From Gemmatimonadota bacterium (GTDB lineage Bacteria > Gemmatimonadota > Gemmatimonadetes > Longimicrobiales > RSA9): DNA of 59,789 nucleotides. This document shows positions 25,424-34,726 of the stretch, in pieces (position 1 is the first letter of the stretch; each line of letters begins with the position of its first letter). The stretch spans positions 1 through 59,789 of the forward strand of contig SLCC01000123.1 of the NCBI GenBank assembly GCA_007126035.1, read 5' to 3'. Below the pieces are notes generated by a model, which saw nothing but the letters and a program-made list of their open reading frames with translations, was not told the origin of the DNA and made no database searches. The position numbers and the translations under genes are program-made.

Positions 25424-26126
25424 AGGAAAGGACGCGCAGCGCGTGATCATCGCCGTCGACGGACCAGCCGCCTCGGGAAAGAGCACCACCGCTCGCGAAG
25501 TCGCGCGCCGACTACGGTTCCTGCACCTGGAATCTGGTGCCTTCTACCGAGCGATCACCTTCGCCCTCCTGGCAGATGGCGTCCCCGAAGCGACCTGGGA
25601 AGGGCTGCGGCCTGAGGAGCTGGACCGCTTCCGCATACGCGGCGCCCGCGGTGAGCACAACGGCGTCCAGATCAGCGTAGGTGATCAGACAGTCGATCAG
25701 GAGCTCAGGACCCAGGAGGTCAACGACCACGTCTCCCACGTGGCGCGCATCCCCGCCGTACGGACCTGGTTGCTACAGCGGCTCCGCGACCTGGCGGGGC
25801 GGGAAGACGTGGTCTCCGATGGCCGGGACATCGGCACCGTCGTCTTCCCAGACGCCGATGTCAAGGTGTTCCTGGTCGCCGACCCGGAGGTCCGCGCTCG
25901 ACGACGCCTGGCCGAGCGAGACATCCACCAGCCGGACAGGGACACCCTCCTCCAGGAGATCGGACGGCTCCTGGAACGGGACAGGATAGACAGCGAGCGG
26001 GAGGTGGCCCCGCTCAAGAAGGCCGTTGACGCCGTCAAGGTCGACACCACCTCCCTCACCTTCGACGAACAGGTCGACGCGATCCTGGAGCTGGCTCGCG
26101 GTAGGCTGGCCGCCGGGCGAGCTTGA
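25413..26126 (+). CDS. cmk: Cytidylate kinase
   Basis: Phosphorylates CMP and dCMP with ATP. The P-loop is VDGPAASGKSTT, followed by LESGAFYRAIT (substrate-binding), SDGRDIGTVVFPDADVKVFL, and RARRRLAERD in the lid. 237 residues is normal. The ATG overlapping the rnz stop is used; a GTG ten codons later, just before IIAVDGP, is also possible. Cmk directly upstream of rpsA is a widely conserved arrangement. The rpsA promoter overlaps the cmk stop codon. Confidence 0.96.
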   Translation: MTAEGKDAQRVIIAVDGPAASGKSTTAREVARRLRFLHLESGAFYRAITFALLADGVPEATWEGLRPEELDRFRIRGARGEHNGVQISVGDQTVDQELRTQEVNDHVSHVARIPAVRTWLLQRLRDLAGREDVVSDGRDIGTVVFPDADVKVFLVADPEVRARRRLAERDIHQPDRDTLLQEIGRLLERDRIDSEREVAPLKKAVDAVKVDTTSLTFDEQVDAILELARGRLAAGRA

Positions 26127-26151
26127 CCGTACCCTGCGCCACAGGTAAACT
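26123..26151 (+). promoter_or_regulatory. Predicted strong promoter for rpsA
   Basis: TTGACC (26123-26128, five of six consensus) and TAAACT (26146-26151) are 17 bases apart; the -35 overlaps the cmk stop. The start would be near 26158, giving a leader of about 104 bases, long enough for S1 autoregulation as known in E. coli. Confidence 0.65.
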
Positions 26152-26261
26152 TACGGGCTACCCCGCCCAGCCAGGGCGGGTGGGCGCGCGGGGCGCCCTG
26201 GAATGAACCGAACCGTCGGGCCTCCCCCGGGGCCGCGGCGCACAGAGGACTTGTCAGGACC

Positions 26262-28604
26262 ATGGCAGACACACCCACCCAGCAGGACCAGCCCGAACAG
26301 CAGGACCAGCCCGAGCAGCAGGATCAGCCCGAGCAGCAGGATCAGGAGGACCAACTGGAGCAGACCCTCCGAGGCGAGGAGCAGAGCGTGTCCGATACTG
26401 CCGCCGCGGCCATGGAGGATGCAACGGTGAGGGCGGGCGACACGGAAGTGGCGTTGGCGGAGCGGGAGTATACCCAGGACCAGCGGGACCGTCGGGCCCG
26501 GGAGCTGGGGATCAAGCCTGAGCTGTTCGAGGAGGACGAGTACACTGTCGACGAGTACGAGGCGATGCTCGCCATGTACGAGGACACCCTGAAGCAGATC
26601 GAGGAGGGTGAGATCGTACGCGCGCGGGTGATCCGCGTGACGGACGCGGCGGTGATTCTGGACGTCGGATTCAAGAGCGAGGGCTCGGTACCCCGCGACG
26701 AGTTCGCGGATCCTGAGGAGCTGAAGCCGAACGACGAGGTGGAGGTCTTCCTGGAGCGTCTGGAGGACGATGAGGGTCGTGTCGTCCTGTCGAAGAAGAA
26801 GGCGGACTTCCTGCGGGTGTGGGACAAGATCAAGGAGGCCCACGAGGAGGACGAGGAGGTACCGGGCATCCTCAAGCGGAAGATCAAGGGCGGTGTGACG
26901 GTGGACCTGATGGGCGTGGAGGCGTTCCTGCCAGGTTCGCAGATCGCGCTCCGGCGCGTCCCCAACGTGGACGACCTGATCGGCAACAAGTACGAGTTCA
27001 AGATCATCAAGCTGAACAAGCGTCGCCGGAACATCGTGGTGAGCCGGCGGGTCATCCTGGAGGAGGAGCGGGAGAGCAAGAAGAAGTACCTGGTGAAGGA
27101 GCTGCTGGTAGGGCAGGTCCGCGAGGGCGTGATCAAGAACGTGACGGACTTCGGCGCGTTCATCGATCTGGGCGGGCTGGACGGGCTGCTCCACATCACG
27201 GACATGAGCTGGGGCCGTGTCGGTCATCCGTCGGAGCTGGTGGACATCGGGGACAACATCGACGTGAAGGTCCTGGACATCGACTGGGACCGGGAGCGTA
27301 TCTCTCTGGGCCTGAAGCAGTTGCTCCCGTACCCCTGGAAGGACGTGGCCGGGAAGTACCCGGTGGGCTCGCGGGTCATCGGCCGTGTGGTCTCCATCAC
27401 CAATTACGGCGCCTTCGTCGAGCTGGAAAAGGGCGTGGAGGGCCTTGTCCACGTGAGCGAGATGTCGTGGACGCGCAACATCAAGCACCCGTCGCAGATC
27501 GTGTCCATCGGCGACGAGATCGAGGCGGTGGTGCTGAAGGTGGACCGGGACGACGAGAAGATCTCGCTGGGCATGAAGCAGATCGAGGAAGATCCGTGGC
27601 TGGCGCTGCCGGTGAAGTACCCCACGGGGACCAAGGTCTCGGGCGTGGTGCGGAACCTGACGTCGTTCGGCGCCTTCATCGAGATCGAGGCGGGGATCGA
27701 CGGTCTGATCCATATCTCGGACATGAGCTGGACCAAGCGGGTCCAGCACCCGTCGGAGATTCTGCGCAAGGGCGAGGAAGTGGAGGTCATGGTCCTGGGC
27801 GTTGACGCGGAGAACAAGCGGATCTCCCTGGGCCTGAAGCAGATGCAGGAGGACCCGTGGTACCGCCTGGTGGATCAGTACTCCCCGGGTGTGGAGACCA
27901 GCGGCACGGTGGTCCGTCTGCTGGACGATGGCGTGGTGGTGGACCTGGGCGACGACGTGGAGGGCTTCGTCCCCCTCAGCCAGCTGCCTGGTAACGTCAA
28001 GGAAGCAAGCCAGGCGGTCTCCGAGGGCCAGACCATGGACATGCGGGTGGTGGAGTCGGATGCCGTGAACCGGAGGATCGTCCTCGCGGTGACGGAGATC
28101 CACCCCCTGGATGAGAGCGCGGAGCTCTCGACTCCGGCCGGTGCGGAGGAAACCGAAGGGGAGGCTGCCGAGGTCGAGACACCCGCCGAGGCGTCGGTGG
28201 AGCCCGAGCCGGTGGAGGAAGCGGCGGCAGAGCCGGCAGAGGCGGCGGCCCCGGCGGAATCTGAAGCCGTGGAGGAAGCGGCGGCAGAGCCGGCAGAGGT
28301 GGCGGCCCCGGCGGAATCTGAAGCCGTGGAGGCCGCGCCCGCCGAGCCTGAGGCTGAAGCGCCCGAGGCTGCCGCGCCCGAGGCTGCCGAGCCTGAGGCT
28401 GCCGCGCCTGAGGCTGCAGAGCCCACCGAGGCTGCAGAGCCCACCGAGGCTGCAGAGCCCACCGAGCCTGAGGCTGCCCCACCCTCCGAGGCCGCTGATG
28501 CCGAGGTCGCCGGTGCGGAAGAGGACGTGGTGGAGTCTGCCGAGGCGGAGGAGGCGGAGGAGGCGAAGGAGGCGGAGGAGGCGGAGGAGGCGGAGGAGAA
28601 GTAG
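26262..28604 (+). CDS. rpsA: 30S ribosomal protein S1 with long low-complexity N- and C-terminal arms
   Basis: Translation-initiation RNA-binding protein. Six S1 (OB-fold) domains start near residues 117, 205, 285, 368, 455 and 543; domains 3-5 are the most alike (for example ITNYGAFVELEKGVEGLVH and LTSFGAFIEIEAGIDGLIH). The 780-residue length exceeds E. coli S1 (557) because of two unusual arms. Residues 7-30 are QQDQPE repeats, and about 160 C-terminal residues (from about 620) are almost entirely Glu, Ala and Pro, ending in EEAEEAEEAEEK. Both arms are strongly acidic and probably disordered. A hairpin follows the stop. Confidence 0.96.
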   Translation: MADTPTQQDQPEQQDQPEQQDQPEQQDQEDQLEQTLRGEEQSVSDTAAAAMEDATVRAGDTEVALAEREYTQDQRDRRARELGIKPELFEEDEYTVDEYEAMLAMYEDTLKQIEEGEIVRARVIRVTDAAVILDVGFKSEGSVPRDEFADPEELKPNDEVEVFLERLEDDEGRVVLSKKKADFLRVWDKIKEAHEEDEEVPGILKRKIKGGVTVDLMGVEAFLPGSQIALRRVPNVDDLIGNKYEFKIIKLNKRRRNIVVSRRVILEEERESKKKYLVKELLVGQVREGVIKNVTDFGAFIDLGGLDGLLHITDMSWGRVGHPSELVDIGDNIDVKVLDIDWDRERISLGLKQLLPYPWKDVAGKYPVGSRVIGRVVSITNYGAFVELEKGVEGLVHVSEMSWTRNIKHPSQIVSIGDEIEAVVLKVDRDDEKISLGMKQIEEDPWLALPVKYPTGTKVSGVVRNLTSFGAFIEIEAGIDGLIHISDMSWTKRVQHPSEILRKGEEVEVMVLGVDAENKRISLGLKQMQEDPWYRLVDQYSPGVETSGTVVRLLDDGVVVDLGDDVEGFVPLSQLPGNVKEASQAVSEGQTMDMRVVESDAVNRRIVLAVTEIHPLDESAELSTPAGAEETEGEAAEVETPAEASVEPEPVEEAAAEPAEAAAPAESEAVEEAAAEPAEVAAPAESEAVEAAPAEPEAEAPEAAAPEAAEPEAAAPEAAEPTEAAEPTEAAEPTEPEAAPPSEAADAEVAGAEEDVVESAEAEEAEEAKEAEEAEEAEEK
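26280..26351 (+). repeat. 18-bp coding tandem repeat in rpsA (QQDQPE)
   Basis: Four consecutive 18-base units of the form CAGCAGGAYCAGCCCGAR; the last is degenerate after the first 12 bases. Units differ at synonymous positions only, and the period keeps the frame, so copy-number change would alter the arm length without breaking S1. Confidence 0.85.
28212..28325 (+). repeat. 57-bp direct repeat in the rpsA tail
   Basis: Two adjacent 57-base units (19 codons, VEEAAAEPAEAAAPAESEA and a near-identical copy with one Ala to Val change). A third, diverged unit begins at 28326. In-frame duplication within the acidic tail. Confidence 0.8.
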
Positions 28605-28632
28605 CCCGGCCAGCCATCTCCTGCGCCGTGTC

Positions 28633-28660
28633 GAGGGGCGGTCCTCCGGGTCCGCCCCTC
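28633..28660 (+). terminator. rpsA terminator hairpin
   Basis: GAGGGGCGG (28633-28641) and CCGCCCCTC (28652-28660) form a perfect 9-bp GC-rich stem with a 10-base loop, 28 bases after the rpsA stop. There is no T-run after it, as for other hairpins in this GC-rich window. Confidence 0.6.
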
Positions 28661-28680
28661 GCTGTTGGGACGTGCCTGGG

Positions 28681-28718
28681 GTGTCAGGGGGTGTCAGGGG
28701 GTGTCAGGGGGTGTCAGG
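28681..28718 (+). repeat. GTGTCAGGGG tandem repeat, REP-like
   Basis: Three perfect copies of the 10-mer GTGTCAGGGG plus a partial fourth (GTGTCAGG), then CCCC, which lets the last GGGG fold back over TGTCAGG. Such GTGTCAGG/CCCC motifs resemble repetitive extragenic palindromes. Whether it recurs elsewhere in the genome cannot be seen here. Confidence 0.7.
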
Positions 28719-29230
28719 CCCCGGCTCAACGGGCAAGTGTTCGCCAACGTGAGTCCAGATGCACAACCGTGGCCTGATCGAGATCACCGATTTCGAACCG
28801 CTTGCTGGCATACTCCACGCCAACATGCGCGGTCGGATCTGCTGGTGACGGGTGGAGCGTCGGGCTTCGAGAGGCTGTACGACGTACCTTCCTGTTCGTT
28901 GGTCGTCATGGCGCGAGGGAGAAGAAGTCACCGCCGACCCCCTGCCGGTGGAGTTCCGCCAGCCTCGCCAGGTCGACTGGACCCGACGGAAGCCGTAAGA
29001 TCAGGGGCGGTAGCTGCTGGAGGGAAGCTGAAGCCGTGGAGCACGCTACGAAGCCGGCGGGTTTGCCAGACGCCCACTCGAAGTTCGAGGTTTGGAGGTT
29101 CGGTACGACCCTTTCCTCCTGCGGCGGTGTATGTCCAGCTGATCAGGGGCGGGCGCCGTCCCTGTCCCGATCCCGGTCGTCCCACTAATTTCCCGACCGG
29201 CATGCAGAACCGGTAACCGACGAGGGTGGT

Positions 29231-30781
29231 TTGATCGAGCGGATGAAGTGGTTGAGCCTGACGCTCCTTCTCCTACCGCTGGGCTGCGCGGTTGGGGAGG
29301 CTTATCCAGGCCCTGTGAGTCCGGCGGAGCCCCCGGCGGCTGAGCGACCTGCTGAACGGCCCGCGGTGCCGACGGCAGAGGCGGAGCGGTTGGCGTCGGA
29401 GGTAGTGGAGCGGGCTGTAGCTGCATACGCGACGGCGGAGGTCGCCGAGGCCCTGGAGCTCTCTCTCCAGGTCTTGCGGGAGTACCCTGGCTCGGCGGCG
29501 GAGGAGGCGGCTCTCTGGCTGGCGGCCCGCTCGGCGTTCGGGCTGAGCCGGTATGCGGAGGCGCGGGAGTTCGCGGAGCGTTATGGTGCCAGGCAGCCGG
29601 CGGGCTCTGCTGAGGCGGAGCGGGCGCGGGCGCTGGCCGAGCTGGCCGCGGACGCCCTGGCCCGGCCGGCGGCAGGGCCGATAGTGGGTGCTCTCCTGCC
29701 ACGCAGTGGCCCGGACGTGCTGGTCCAGTACGGGGACTGGGTGCTGGAGGGCATCGAGCTGGCCATTCGGGAAGCGGAGCGGCGGCAGGGTCGAGCTATC
29801 CGTCTGGTGGTGGCGGACGACGGCGGTGGTGCCCGGACGGCCCAGGCCGTGGCGGAGCTGGAAGCCCAGGGCGTGCTTGCTATCATCGGTCCGCTGCTCC
29901 AGGAGCAGTTGCGTCAGGCGGCCGGAGCCAGGCTTAGTGACCATCTGATGATGGTGAGTCCCACTGTTCCGGAGACGCCTGGACACTTGACCAACGTGTA
30001 CTCCGTGTCGAGCGGCGACACGCACGGCGCCCGGGAGCTGGCTTGGTACGCTGTCCAGAGCGGCCTGCACGACGCCGCCGTCCTGCACTCCAGGGGCACT
30101 GAACAACAGAGGCGGGCGCAGGCCTTCGCGTCCGAGTTCCGTGCCCGGGGCGGTCAGGTCCGGGCCGTGGTGGCGTACGAGAGCGGCACGACCACGTTCG
30201 CGACGCACATGGAGGAAATCCGCAGATCGATCCCATCTGGCGCCGGCGGCGGGGCGGGCCGGAGCGCCGCTCGTTCGTTTGTCCTGTTCATCTCGGCGCC
30301 TGACCGTGACGTGCCCCAGATCGCCCCGCAGGTCTCGTTCTATGGGCTGGACGCCGCCGGTGTCCAGGTCCTTGGCGACGAGGCGTGGTCGTCGTCTACG
30401 GTCCGTCGGGTGGTCCCGAACCGTGAGCTGGAGGGCGTGGTCGCATCATCGCCCCACCCGCCCGGGCGAGGCGAGGCTCTGGCGGACCCTGACTTCGTGA
30501 ATCTCTTCGAGAACACGTACCGGCGCTCGCTGACGAACCAGCTCCCGGCGCTGGGCTACGACGCGGCGAGGGTGGTGGTCGAGGCGCTGCCGAACCGGCT
30601 CATGACCCCTGTGGCCGCCGCCACGTCCTTCCAGCTCCTGACTGCCATCGACGGAGCGACGGGTCGGCTGTCGGTGCGAGATGGTATCCTGGTCCGGACG
30701 CCACACCTGGTGGTGATCCGGAATGGTCAACTCAAGCCGGCGCCGGAGCCCTGGCGTCGGGTCGGAGAGCCTGATTCGTGA
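29231..30781 (+). CDS. Lipoprotein with TPR-like and periplasmic-binding domains (LpoA/penicillin-binding protein activator-like)
   Basis: An N-terminal lipoprotein signal, [11 protein letters not shown], has a clear lipobox. Residues about 50-140 are alanine-rich helices resembling TPR repeats ([21 protein letters not shown]). From about 150 there is a type I periplasmic-binding fold: [56 protein letters not shown] and [13 protein letters not shown]. This order matches LpoA, which stimulates a peptidoglycan synthase in E. coli, but branched-chain amino acid binding proteins share the fold, so activator function is inferred. A TTG start follows GAGGG closely; an ATG four codons later also gives a good signal peptide. 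Confidence 0.8.
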   Translation: MIERMKWLSLTLLLLPLGCAVGEAYPGPVSPAEPPAAERPAERPAVPTAEAERLASEVVERAVAAYATAEVAEALELSLQVLREYPGSAAEEAALWLAARSAFGLSRYAEAREFAERYGARQPAGSAEAERARALAELAADALARPAAGPIVGALLPRSGPDVLVQYGDWVLEGIELAIREAERRQGRAIRLVVADDGGGARTAQAVAELEAQGVLAIIGPLLQEQLRQAAGARLSDHLMMVSPTVPETPGHLTNVYSVSSGDTHGARELAWYAVQSGLHDAAVLHSRGTEQQRRAQAFASEFRARGGQVRAVVAYESGTTTFATHMEEIRRSIPSGAGGGAGRSAARSFVLFISAPDRDVPQIAPQVSFYGLDAAGVQVLGDEAWSSSTVRRVVPNRELEGVVASSPHPPGRGEALADPDFVNLFENTYRRSLTNQLPALGYDAARVVVEALPNRLMTPVAAATSFQLLTAIDGATGRLSVRDGILVRTPHLVVIRNGQLKPAPEPWRRVGEPDS

Positions 30782-32328
30782 CGATGCGAGACAAGCTGAA
30801 GCAGCTCGAGGAGCTGCGACGGCAGTCGGAGCTGGGCGGCGGGGAAGAGCGGATCGCGGCGCAACACAAGCGAGGCAAGCTGTCTGCCCGGGAGCGTCTG
30901 GACCTGCTCCTGGACGAGGGCAGCTTCATCGAGCTCGACCGCTTCGTCACTCATCGTACCTCCGGCTTCGGCCTGGAGAAGGAGCGCTACCTGGGCGACG
31001 GCGTGGTGGCCGGGTACGGCACGGTCAAGGGACGGCTGGTCTACGTCTTCAGTCAGGATTTCACCGTGTTCGGCGGCTCGTTGTCGGAGGCGCACGCGGA
31101 GAAGATCGTCAAGGTGATGGATCTGGCGCTGAAGAACGGCGCGCCGGTCATCGGCCTCAACGACAGCGGCGGTGCCAGGATCCAGGAGGGCGTGGTGAGC
31201 CTGGGCGGGTACGCGGACATCTTTTTGCGGAACACGCTGGCCTCCGGCGTGGTCCCCCAGGTCAGCGCCGTCCTGGGCCCGTGCGCGGGCGGCGCCGTCT
31301 ATTCGCCCGCGATCACGGACTTCGTCTACATGGTCAGGGGCACGAGCTACATGTTCGTGACCGGTCCGAACGTGGTGAAGACCGTGACGCACGAGGACAT
31401 CGACATGGAGGGGCTGGGTGGCGCTGACGTGCACGCCAGCACCTCCGGGGTGGCCCATTTCGCCAGTGACTCGGAGGCGGCCTGCCTGGAGTCGGTACGG
31501 CGCCTCTTCGACTTCATCCCCCAGAACAACCGGGAGGACCCGCCCCGCCGGGAGACTGACGATCCCTTCGATCGTGCCGACGAGCAGCTCCTGGACATCG
31601 TGCCGGACGAGCCGACGAAGCCGTACGACATCCTGGACGTGATCCGTCTCGTCTCGGACGAGGGCGAGTTCTACGAGGTCCACCAGGACTACGCCCAGAA
31701 CATCGTGGTCGGCTTCGCCCATGTAGGTGGCCGTAGCGTGGGCGTCGTAGCCAACCAACCGGCGGTCCTGGCCGGCGTCCTGGACATCAACAGCTCGGAC
31801 AAGGGCGCCCGGTTCGTGCGCTTCTGCGATGCGTTCAACATACCGCTCGTCGTCTTCGAGGACGTGCCTGGCTTCCTGCCCGGTGTCGGCCAGGAGCATG
31901 GCGGGATCATCCGGCATGGGGCCAAGCTCCTGTACGCCTTCTCGGAGGCCACCGTCCCGAAGGTCACGGTGATCACGCGGAAGGCCTACGGCGGGGCATA
32001 CGACGTCATGAACTCGAAGCACATCCGCGGCGACATCAACCTGGCCTGGCCCACGGCGGAGATCGCCGTGATGGGGCCGAAGGGTGCCGTCGAGGTGCTG
32101 TTCCGGCGTCAGATCGCCGCCGCCGATGATCCGGCCGAGGCCACGGCGGAGCGGGAGGCGGAGTACCGTGAACGCTTTGCCCACCCCTATATCGCCGCCG
32201 CCCGTGGCTACGTGGATGACGTGATCGATCCCCGCGAGACCCGGGCCCGGCTGATCAGCGCGCTGGACATGCTGGAGAACAAGCGGGACGAGAACCCGTG
32301 GAAGAAGCATGGCAACATCCCGCTCTGA
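30778..32328 (+). CDS. Acyl-CoA carboxylase, carboxyltransferase (beta) subunit, propionyl-CoA type
   Basis: Transfers the carboxyl group from carboxybiotin to an acyl-CoA, most likely propionyl-CoA. 516 residues fits PccB/Mmd[22 protein letters not shown] starts the domain; oxyanion-hole regions are visible as [20 protein letters not shown] and [16 protein letters not shown] in the first half and [17 protein letters not shown] and [11 protein letters not shown] in the second. A GTG start is used (GGAG ten bases upstream); an ATG two codons later is an alternative. The biotin carboxylase follows directly and methylmalonyl-CoA mutase lies in the same run. Confidence 0.93.
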   Translation: MTMRDKLKQLEELRRQSELGGGEERIAAQHKRGKLSARERLDLLLDEGSFIELDRFVTHRTSGFGLEKERYLGDGVVAGYGTVKGRLVYVFSQDFTVFGGSLSEAHAEKIVKVMDLALKNGAPVIGLNDSGGARIQEGVVSLGGYADIFLRNTLASGVVPQVSAVLGPCAGGAVYSPAITDFVYMVRGTSYMFVTGPNVVKTVTHEDIDMEGLGGADVHASTSGVAHFASDSEAACLESVRRLFDFIPQNNREDPPRRETDDPFDRADEQLLDIVPDEPTKPYDILDVIRLVSDEGEFYEVHQDYAQNIVVGFAHVGGRSVGVVANQPAVLAGVLDINSSDKGARFVRFCDAFNIPLVVFEDVPGFLPGVGQEHGGIIRHGAKLLYAFSEATVPKVTVITRKAYGGAYDVMNSKHIRGDINLAWPTAEIAVMGPKGAVEVLFRRQIAAADDPAEATAEREAEYRERFAHPYIAAARGYVDDVIDPRETRARLISALDMLENKRDENPWKKHGNIPL

Positions 32329-32336
32329 GGGGCACT

Positions 32337-33827
32337 ATGCTGGATAAGGTCCTGGTCGCTAACCGCGGCGAGATCGCTGTACGGGTCATCCGGGCGTGCC
32401 GGGAGCTGGGGATCCGGAGCGTCGCCGTGTACTCGGAAGCGGACCGCCACGCGGTGCACGTGCTGGGGGCCGACGAGGCGGTACTGCTGGGGCCGGCACC
32501 TGCGGCCGAGAGCTACCTCCGGGTGGACCGGATCCTGGATGCTGCGCGGGAGCGGGGCTGTGACGGTGTACACCCCGGCTACGGGTTCCTGGCCGAGCGA
32601 GCGCCCTTCGCCCGGGCGGTGGAAGAGGCGGGTCTGGTGTTCGTGGGACCGTCGGCAGACGCCATCGAGGCCATGGGCGACAAGACCCGGGCCCGGCAGG
32701 CGATGATGGACGCGGGAGTGCCCGTGGTACCCGGCACGGCCCACGCCCTGGCCGATGCCCAGGACGCGGCGGCGGTGGCGGAAGAGGTGGGCTATCCCGT
32801 CATGCTCAAGGCTGCCGCTGGTGGTGGCGGCAAGGGTATGCGGGTGGTCTACGAGAGCAAGGAGCTGGCCAGCGCCTTCGAGTCCGCCAGCCGGGAAGCA
32901 CTGGGCGCGTTCGGCGACGGCAGCGTCTACATCGAGCGCTTCCTCGAAGGTCCCCGGCACATCGAGATCCAGGTCCTGGCCGACAACCACGGCAACATCA
33001 TACATTTGGGCGAGCGTGAATGCTCGATCCAGCGCCGTCATCAGAAGATGATCGAGGAGGCGCCGTCGCCCGTGGTGACGGGCCCGCTCCGCGATCGTAT
33101 GGGCCACGCCGCTGTGGCAGCCGCTCGGGCTGTGGGATACCGGAACGCCGGCACCGTGGAGTTCCTGTACCAGGACGGCGAGTTCTACTTCCTGGAAATG
33201 AACACCCGGATCCAGGTCGAGCACCCGGTGACGGAGCTGGTCACCGGAATAGACCTGGTCCGCTGGCAGCTCCGCGTCGCGGCGGGCGAGGTGCTGACGG
33301 TCCGGCAGGAGGACGTGGGCTGGACCGGCCATGCCATCGAGTGCCGCATCACCAGCGAGGATCCCTACCGTGGGTTCTTGCCATCCGCCGGTCGGATCGA
33401 GTTGCTCCAGCCGCCGGGCGGACCCGGCGTGCGTTGGGACGGAGGGGTTCAGGAGGGCGACGAGGTGTCCCTCTATTACGACCCGCTCCTGGCCAAGCTG
33501 GTGGTCCACGCGGCCACCCGGGAGGCGGCAATGGACCGGATGGTCCGCGCCCTGGGCGAGCTGCGGGTGGTGGGCGTGGAAACCAGTGCGCCCTTCCACC
33601 GGCGGGTTCTCCTCGAGCCGGACTTCCGCTCGGGGGACCTGGACATCCGCTACATCGATCAGCACCCCGAGCTGCTCGAGCGGGAAGTCACACTCGCCAC
33701 CGCCCAATCCCTCGCCGTGACGGCGGCGCTGCTGGCGGAGGAGGACAGGCAGCGGAGAACGGCTCGGCGTGCCGAGCGGGGCGCCTCGTCGACCACGTCG
33801 CGCTGGAGGGACATGGGGTGGCGCTGA
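32337..33827 (+). CDS. Biotin carboxylase subunit of acyl-CoA carboxylase
   Basis: ATP-dependent carboxylation of biotin. MLDKVLVANRGEIAVRVIRA opens the protein; ATP-grasp motifs AAAGGGGKGMRVV and MNTRIQVEHPVTELVTGIDLV and the biotin carboxylase C-terminal domain follow. At 496 residues it is slightly longer than AccC (about 450), with a basic extension ending RWRDMGWR but no biotin-carrier domain. The carrier is a separate gene about 2.2 kb downstream. The start is nine bases after the carboxyltransferase stop, with GAGGGG upstream. It could also serve acetyl-CoA carboxylase, but the neighbours favour propionyl-CoA. Confidence 0.93.
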   Translation: MLDKVLVANRGEIAVRVIRACRELGIRSVAVYSEADRHAVHVLGADEAVLLGPAPAAESYLRVDRILDAARERGCDGVHPGYGFLAERAPFARAVEEAGLVFVGPSADAIEAMGDKTRARQAMMDAGVPVVPGTAHALADAQDAAAVAEEVGYPVMLKAAAGGGGKGMRVVYESKELASAFESASREALGAFGDGSVYIERFLEGPRHIEIQVLADNHGNIIHLGERECSIQRRHQKMIEEAPSPVVTGPLRDRMGHAAVAAARAVGYRNAGTVEFLYQDGEFYFLEMNTRIQVEHPVTELVTGIDLVRWQLRVAAGEVLTVRQEDVGWTGHAIECRITSEDPYRGFLPSAGRIELLQPPGGPGVRWDGGVQEGDEVSLYYDPLLAKLVVHAATREAAMDRMVRALGELRVVGVETSAPFHRRVLLEPDFRSGDLDIRYIDQHPELLEREVTLATAQSLAVTAALLAEEDRQRRTARRAERGASSTTSRWRDMGWR

Positions 33828-33846
33828 GGGGTGGCAGGCAACGCGC

Positions 33847-33875
33847 TTGCAATTTCACCGCCCCGTTTCTAACAT
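33847..33875 (+). promoter_or_regulatory. Predicted promoter upstream of the 180-residue unknown protein
   Basis: TTGCAA (33847-33852), a 17-base spacer and TAACAT (33870-33875) predict a start near 33882 and a leader of about 150 bases. It lies in the 207-base gap after the biotin carboxylase gene. Confidence 0.45.
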
Positions 33876-34034
33876 TGATCTTCCAGCCACCTTCCCGTGC
33901 GCCGTCGACCGGGCGCAGCCAAACTGGTGCGACAGAGACGATGTCGAGAACTGGCGATTCCTGATGGACGGCTACTCCGTACCACCCGCACCAGCCGCCG
34001 TGGCGGCGGGACCGACGGGAATGGGGAGGTGTCC

Positions 34035-34577
34035 GTGAACCCTGTGGAGAACAACCCCCTGATGAGGCTCCGGATCTTCCTCCGGGACCATCGCGTGCTG
34101 GATGGCGATGCGCGGGTGCCACAGGGCCAGACCCTGGCCACCTACCTCGCCAGTCGCAACCGATACGTCAACCTGACGACAGTCGAATGGCTGGGCACCG
34201 GCGAGACGATCCCGCACATGGCCCTGAAGGTGAACACCATTCTCTGGGCATCGTCCCCGGATGGGGGCCTGCCCATCAGCACCGGGGTGCCATCGGCGGT
34301 CTCCCGGCGGGTGGAGCTGGAGCTGACCGGCGGTTATCTCCTGGGAGCCGGGCTGCTCCTGGTGGATCAGCAGCGGCTCACAGACTACCTGCGTTCGGCG
34401 CCCGGATTCTTGCCGCTGCGCCAGGCGGAGCTGCGCCCCAGGGGCAAGACCCTGGGTGACATCGTGGTCAACCACGAAGCGGTCAACGTGGTGCGGGAAG
34501 TGGACCCGTTCGATGAAAGGGATCTGGAGGCGGCGGGCGTATCTCCGAGCTGGCAACCGGAGCCCCGGGACCAGTAG
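34035..34577 (+). CDS. Conserved-looking protein with an internal duplication, unknown function
   Basis: Unrecognised 180-residue protein. Two similar halves are visible: residues about 10-75 (MRLRIFLRDHRVLDG ... LATYLASRNRYVNLTTVEWL ... LKVNTILWA) and about 88-160 (VELELTGGYLLGAGL ... LTDYLRSAPGFLPLRQAELR ... VVNHEAVNVVREV). Each has a beta-hairpin start, a Tyr-Leu helix segment and a hydrophobic strand end, suggesting a tandem beta-barrel of LSM or PilZ-like size. There is no signal peptide or membrane segment. A GTG start is chosen because GGGGAGGT lies five bases upstream. It sits alone between carboxylase genes and rlmD with its own predicted promoter. Confidence 0.75.
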   Translation: MNPVENNPLMRLRIFLRDHRVLDGDARVPQGQTLATYLASRNRYVNLTTVEWLGTGETIPHMALKVNTILWASSPDGGLPISTGVPSAVSRRVELELTGGYLLGAGLLLVDQQRLTDYLRSAPGFLPLRQAELRPRGKTLGDIVVNHEAVNVVREVDPFDERDLEAAGVSPSWQPEPRDQ

Positions 34578-34687
34578 GCCGACCTGGGCAGCCCGCTGCG
34601 GGAGCCCGGACTGCCTTGCAGCGCCGGGAATGTGTCCGCCGGTCGGCGTCGCGCCGTACCACGCCCGGCCGGTCCCGATCTCTCGAC

Positions 34688-34716
34688 TTTCACCTCCGAG
34701 CTGAACCGGCTATCTT
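34688..34716 (+). promoter_or_regulatory. Predicted promoter for rlmD
   Basis: TTTCAC (34688-34693), a 17-base spacer and TATCTT (34711-34716) put the start near 34723, four bases before the ATG, with no ribosome-binding site. The same -10 hexamer occurs at the promoter near the right edge of the window. Confidence 0.4.
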
Positions 34717-34726
34717 CTGCCGCCGC

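Larger units (their letters stand above)
28605..29230. other. Intergenic region with no convincing gene
   Basis: The only gap longer than 300 bases. It holds the rpsA terminator-like hairpin and the GTGTCAGGGG repeat block described separately. Open frames here lack conserved motifs and normal codon pattern. A short stretch near 28850-28890 can be read as VTGGASGFERLYDVP, faintly like the YcaQ winged-helix family, but it is too short to call a pseudogene. No promoter for the following lipoprotein gene was found with confidence. Confidence 0.6.

Noticed and set aside
26151-28103. A 650-codon minus-strand open frame opposite rpsA
   Set aside because: His/Leu/Asp-rich shadow of the S1 repeats; no start site or promoter supports it.
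26280-28718. Short repeats that could suggest a CRISPR array
   Set aside because: The 18-base and 57-base repeats are in-frame coding repeats without spacers, and the 10-base repeat is directly tandem; none has repeat-spacer structure.
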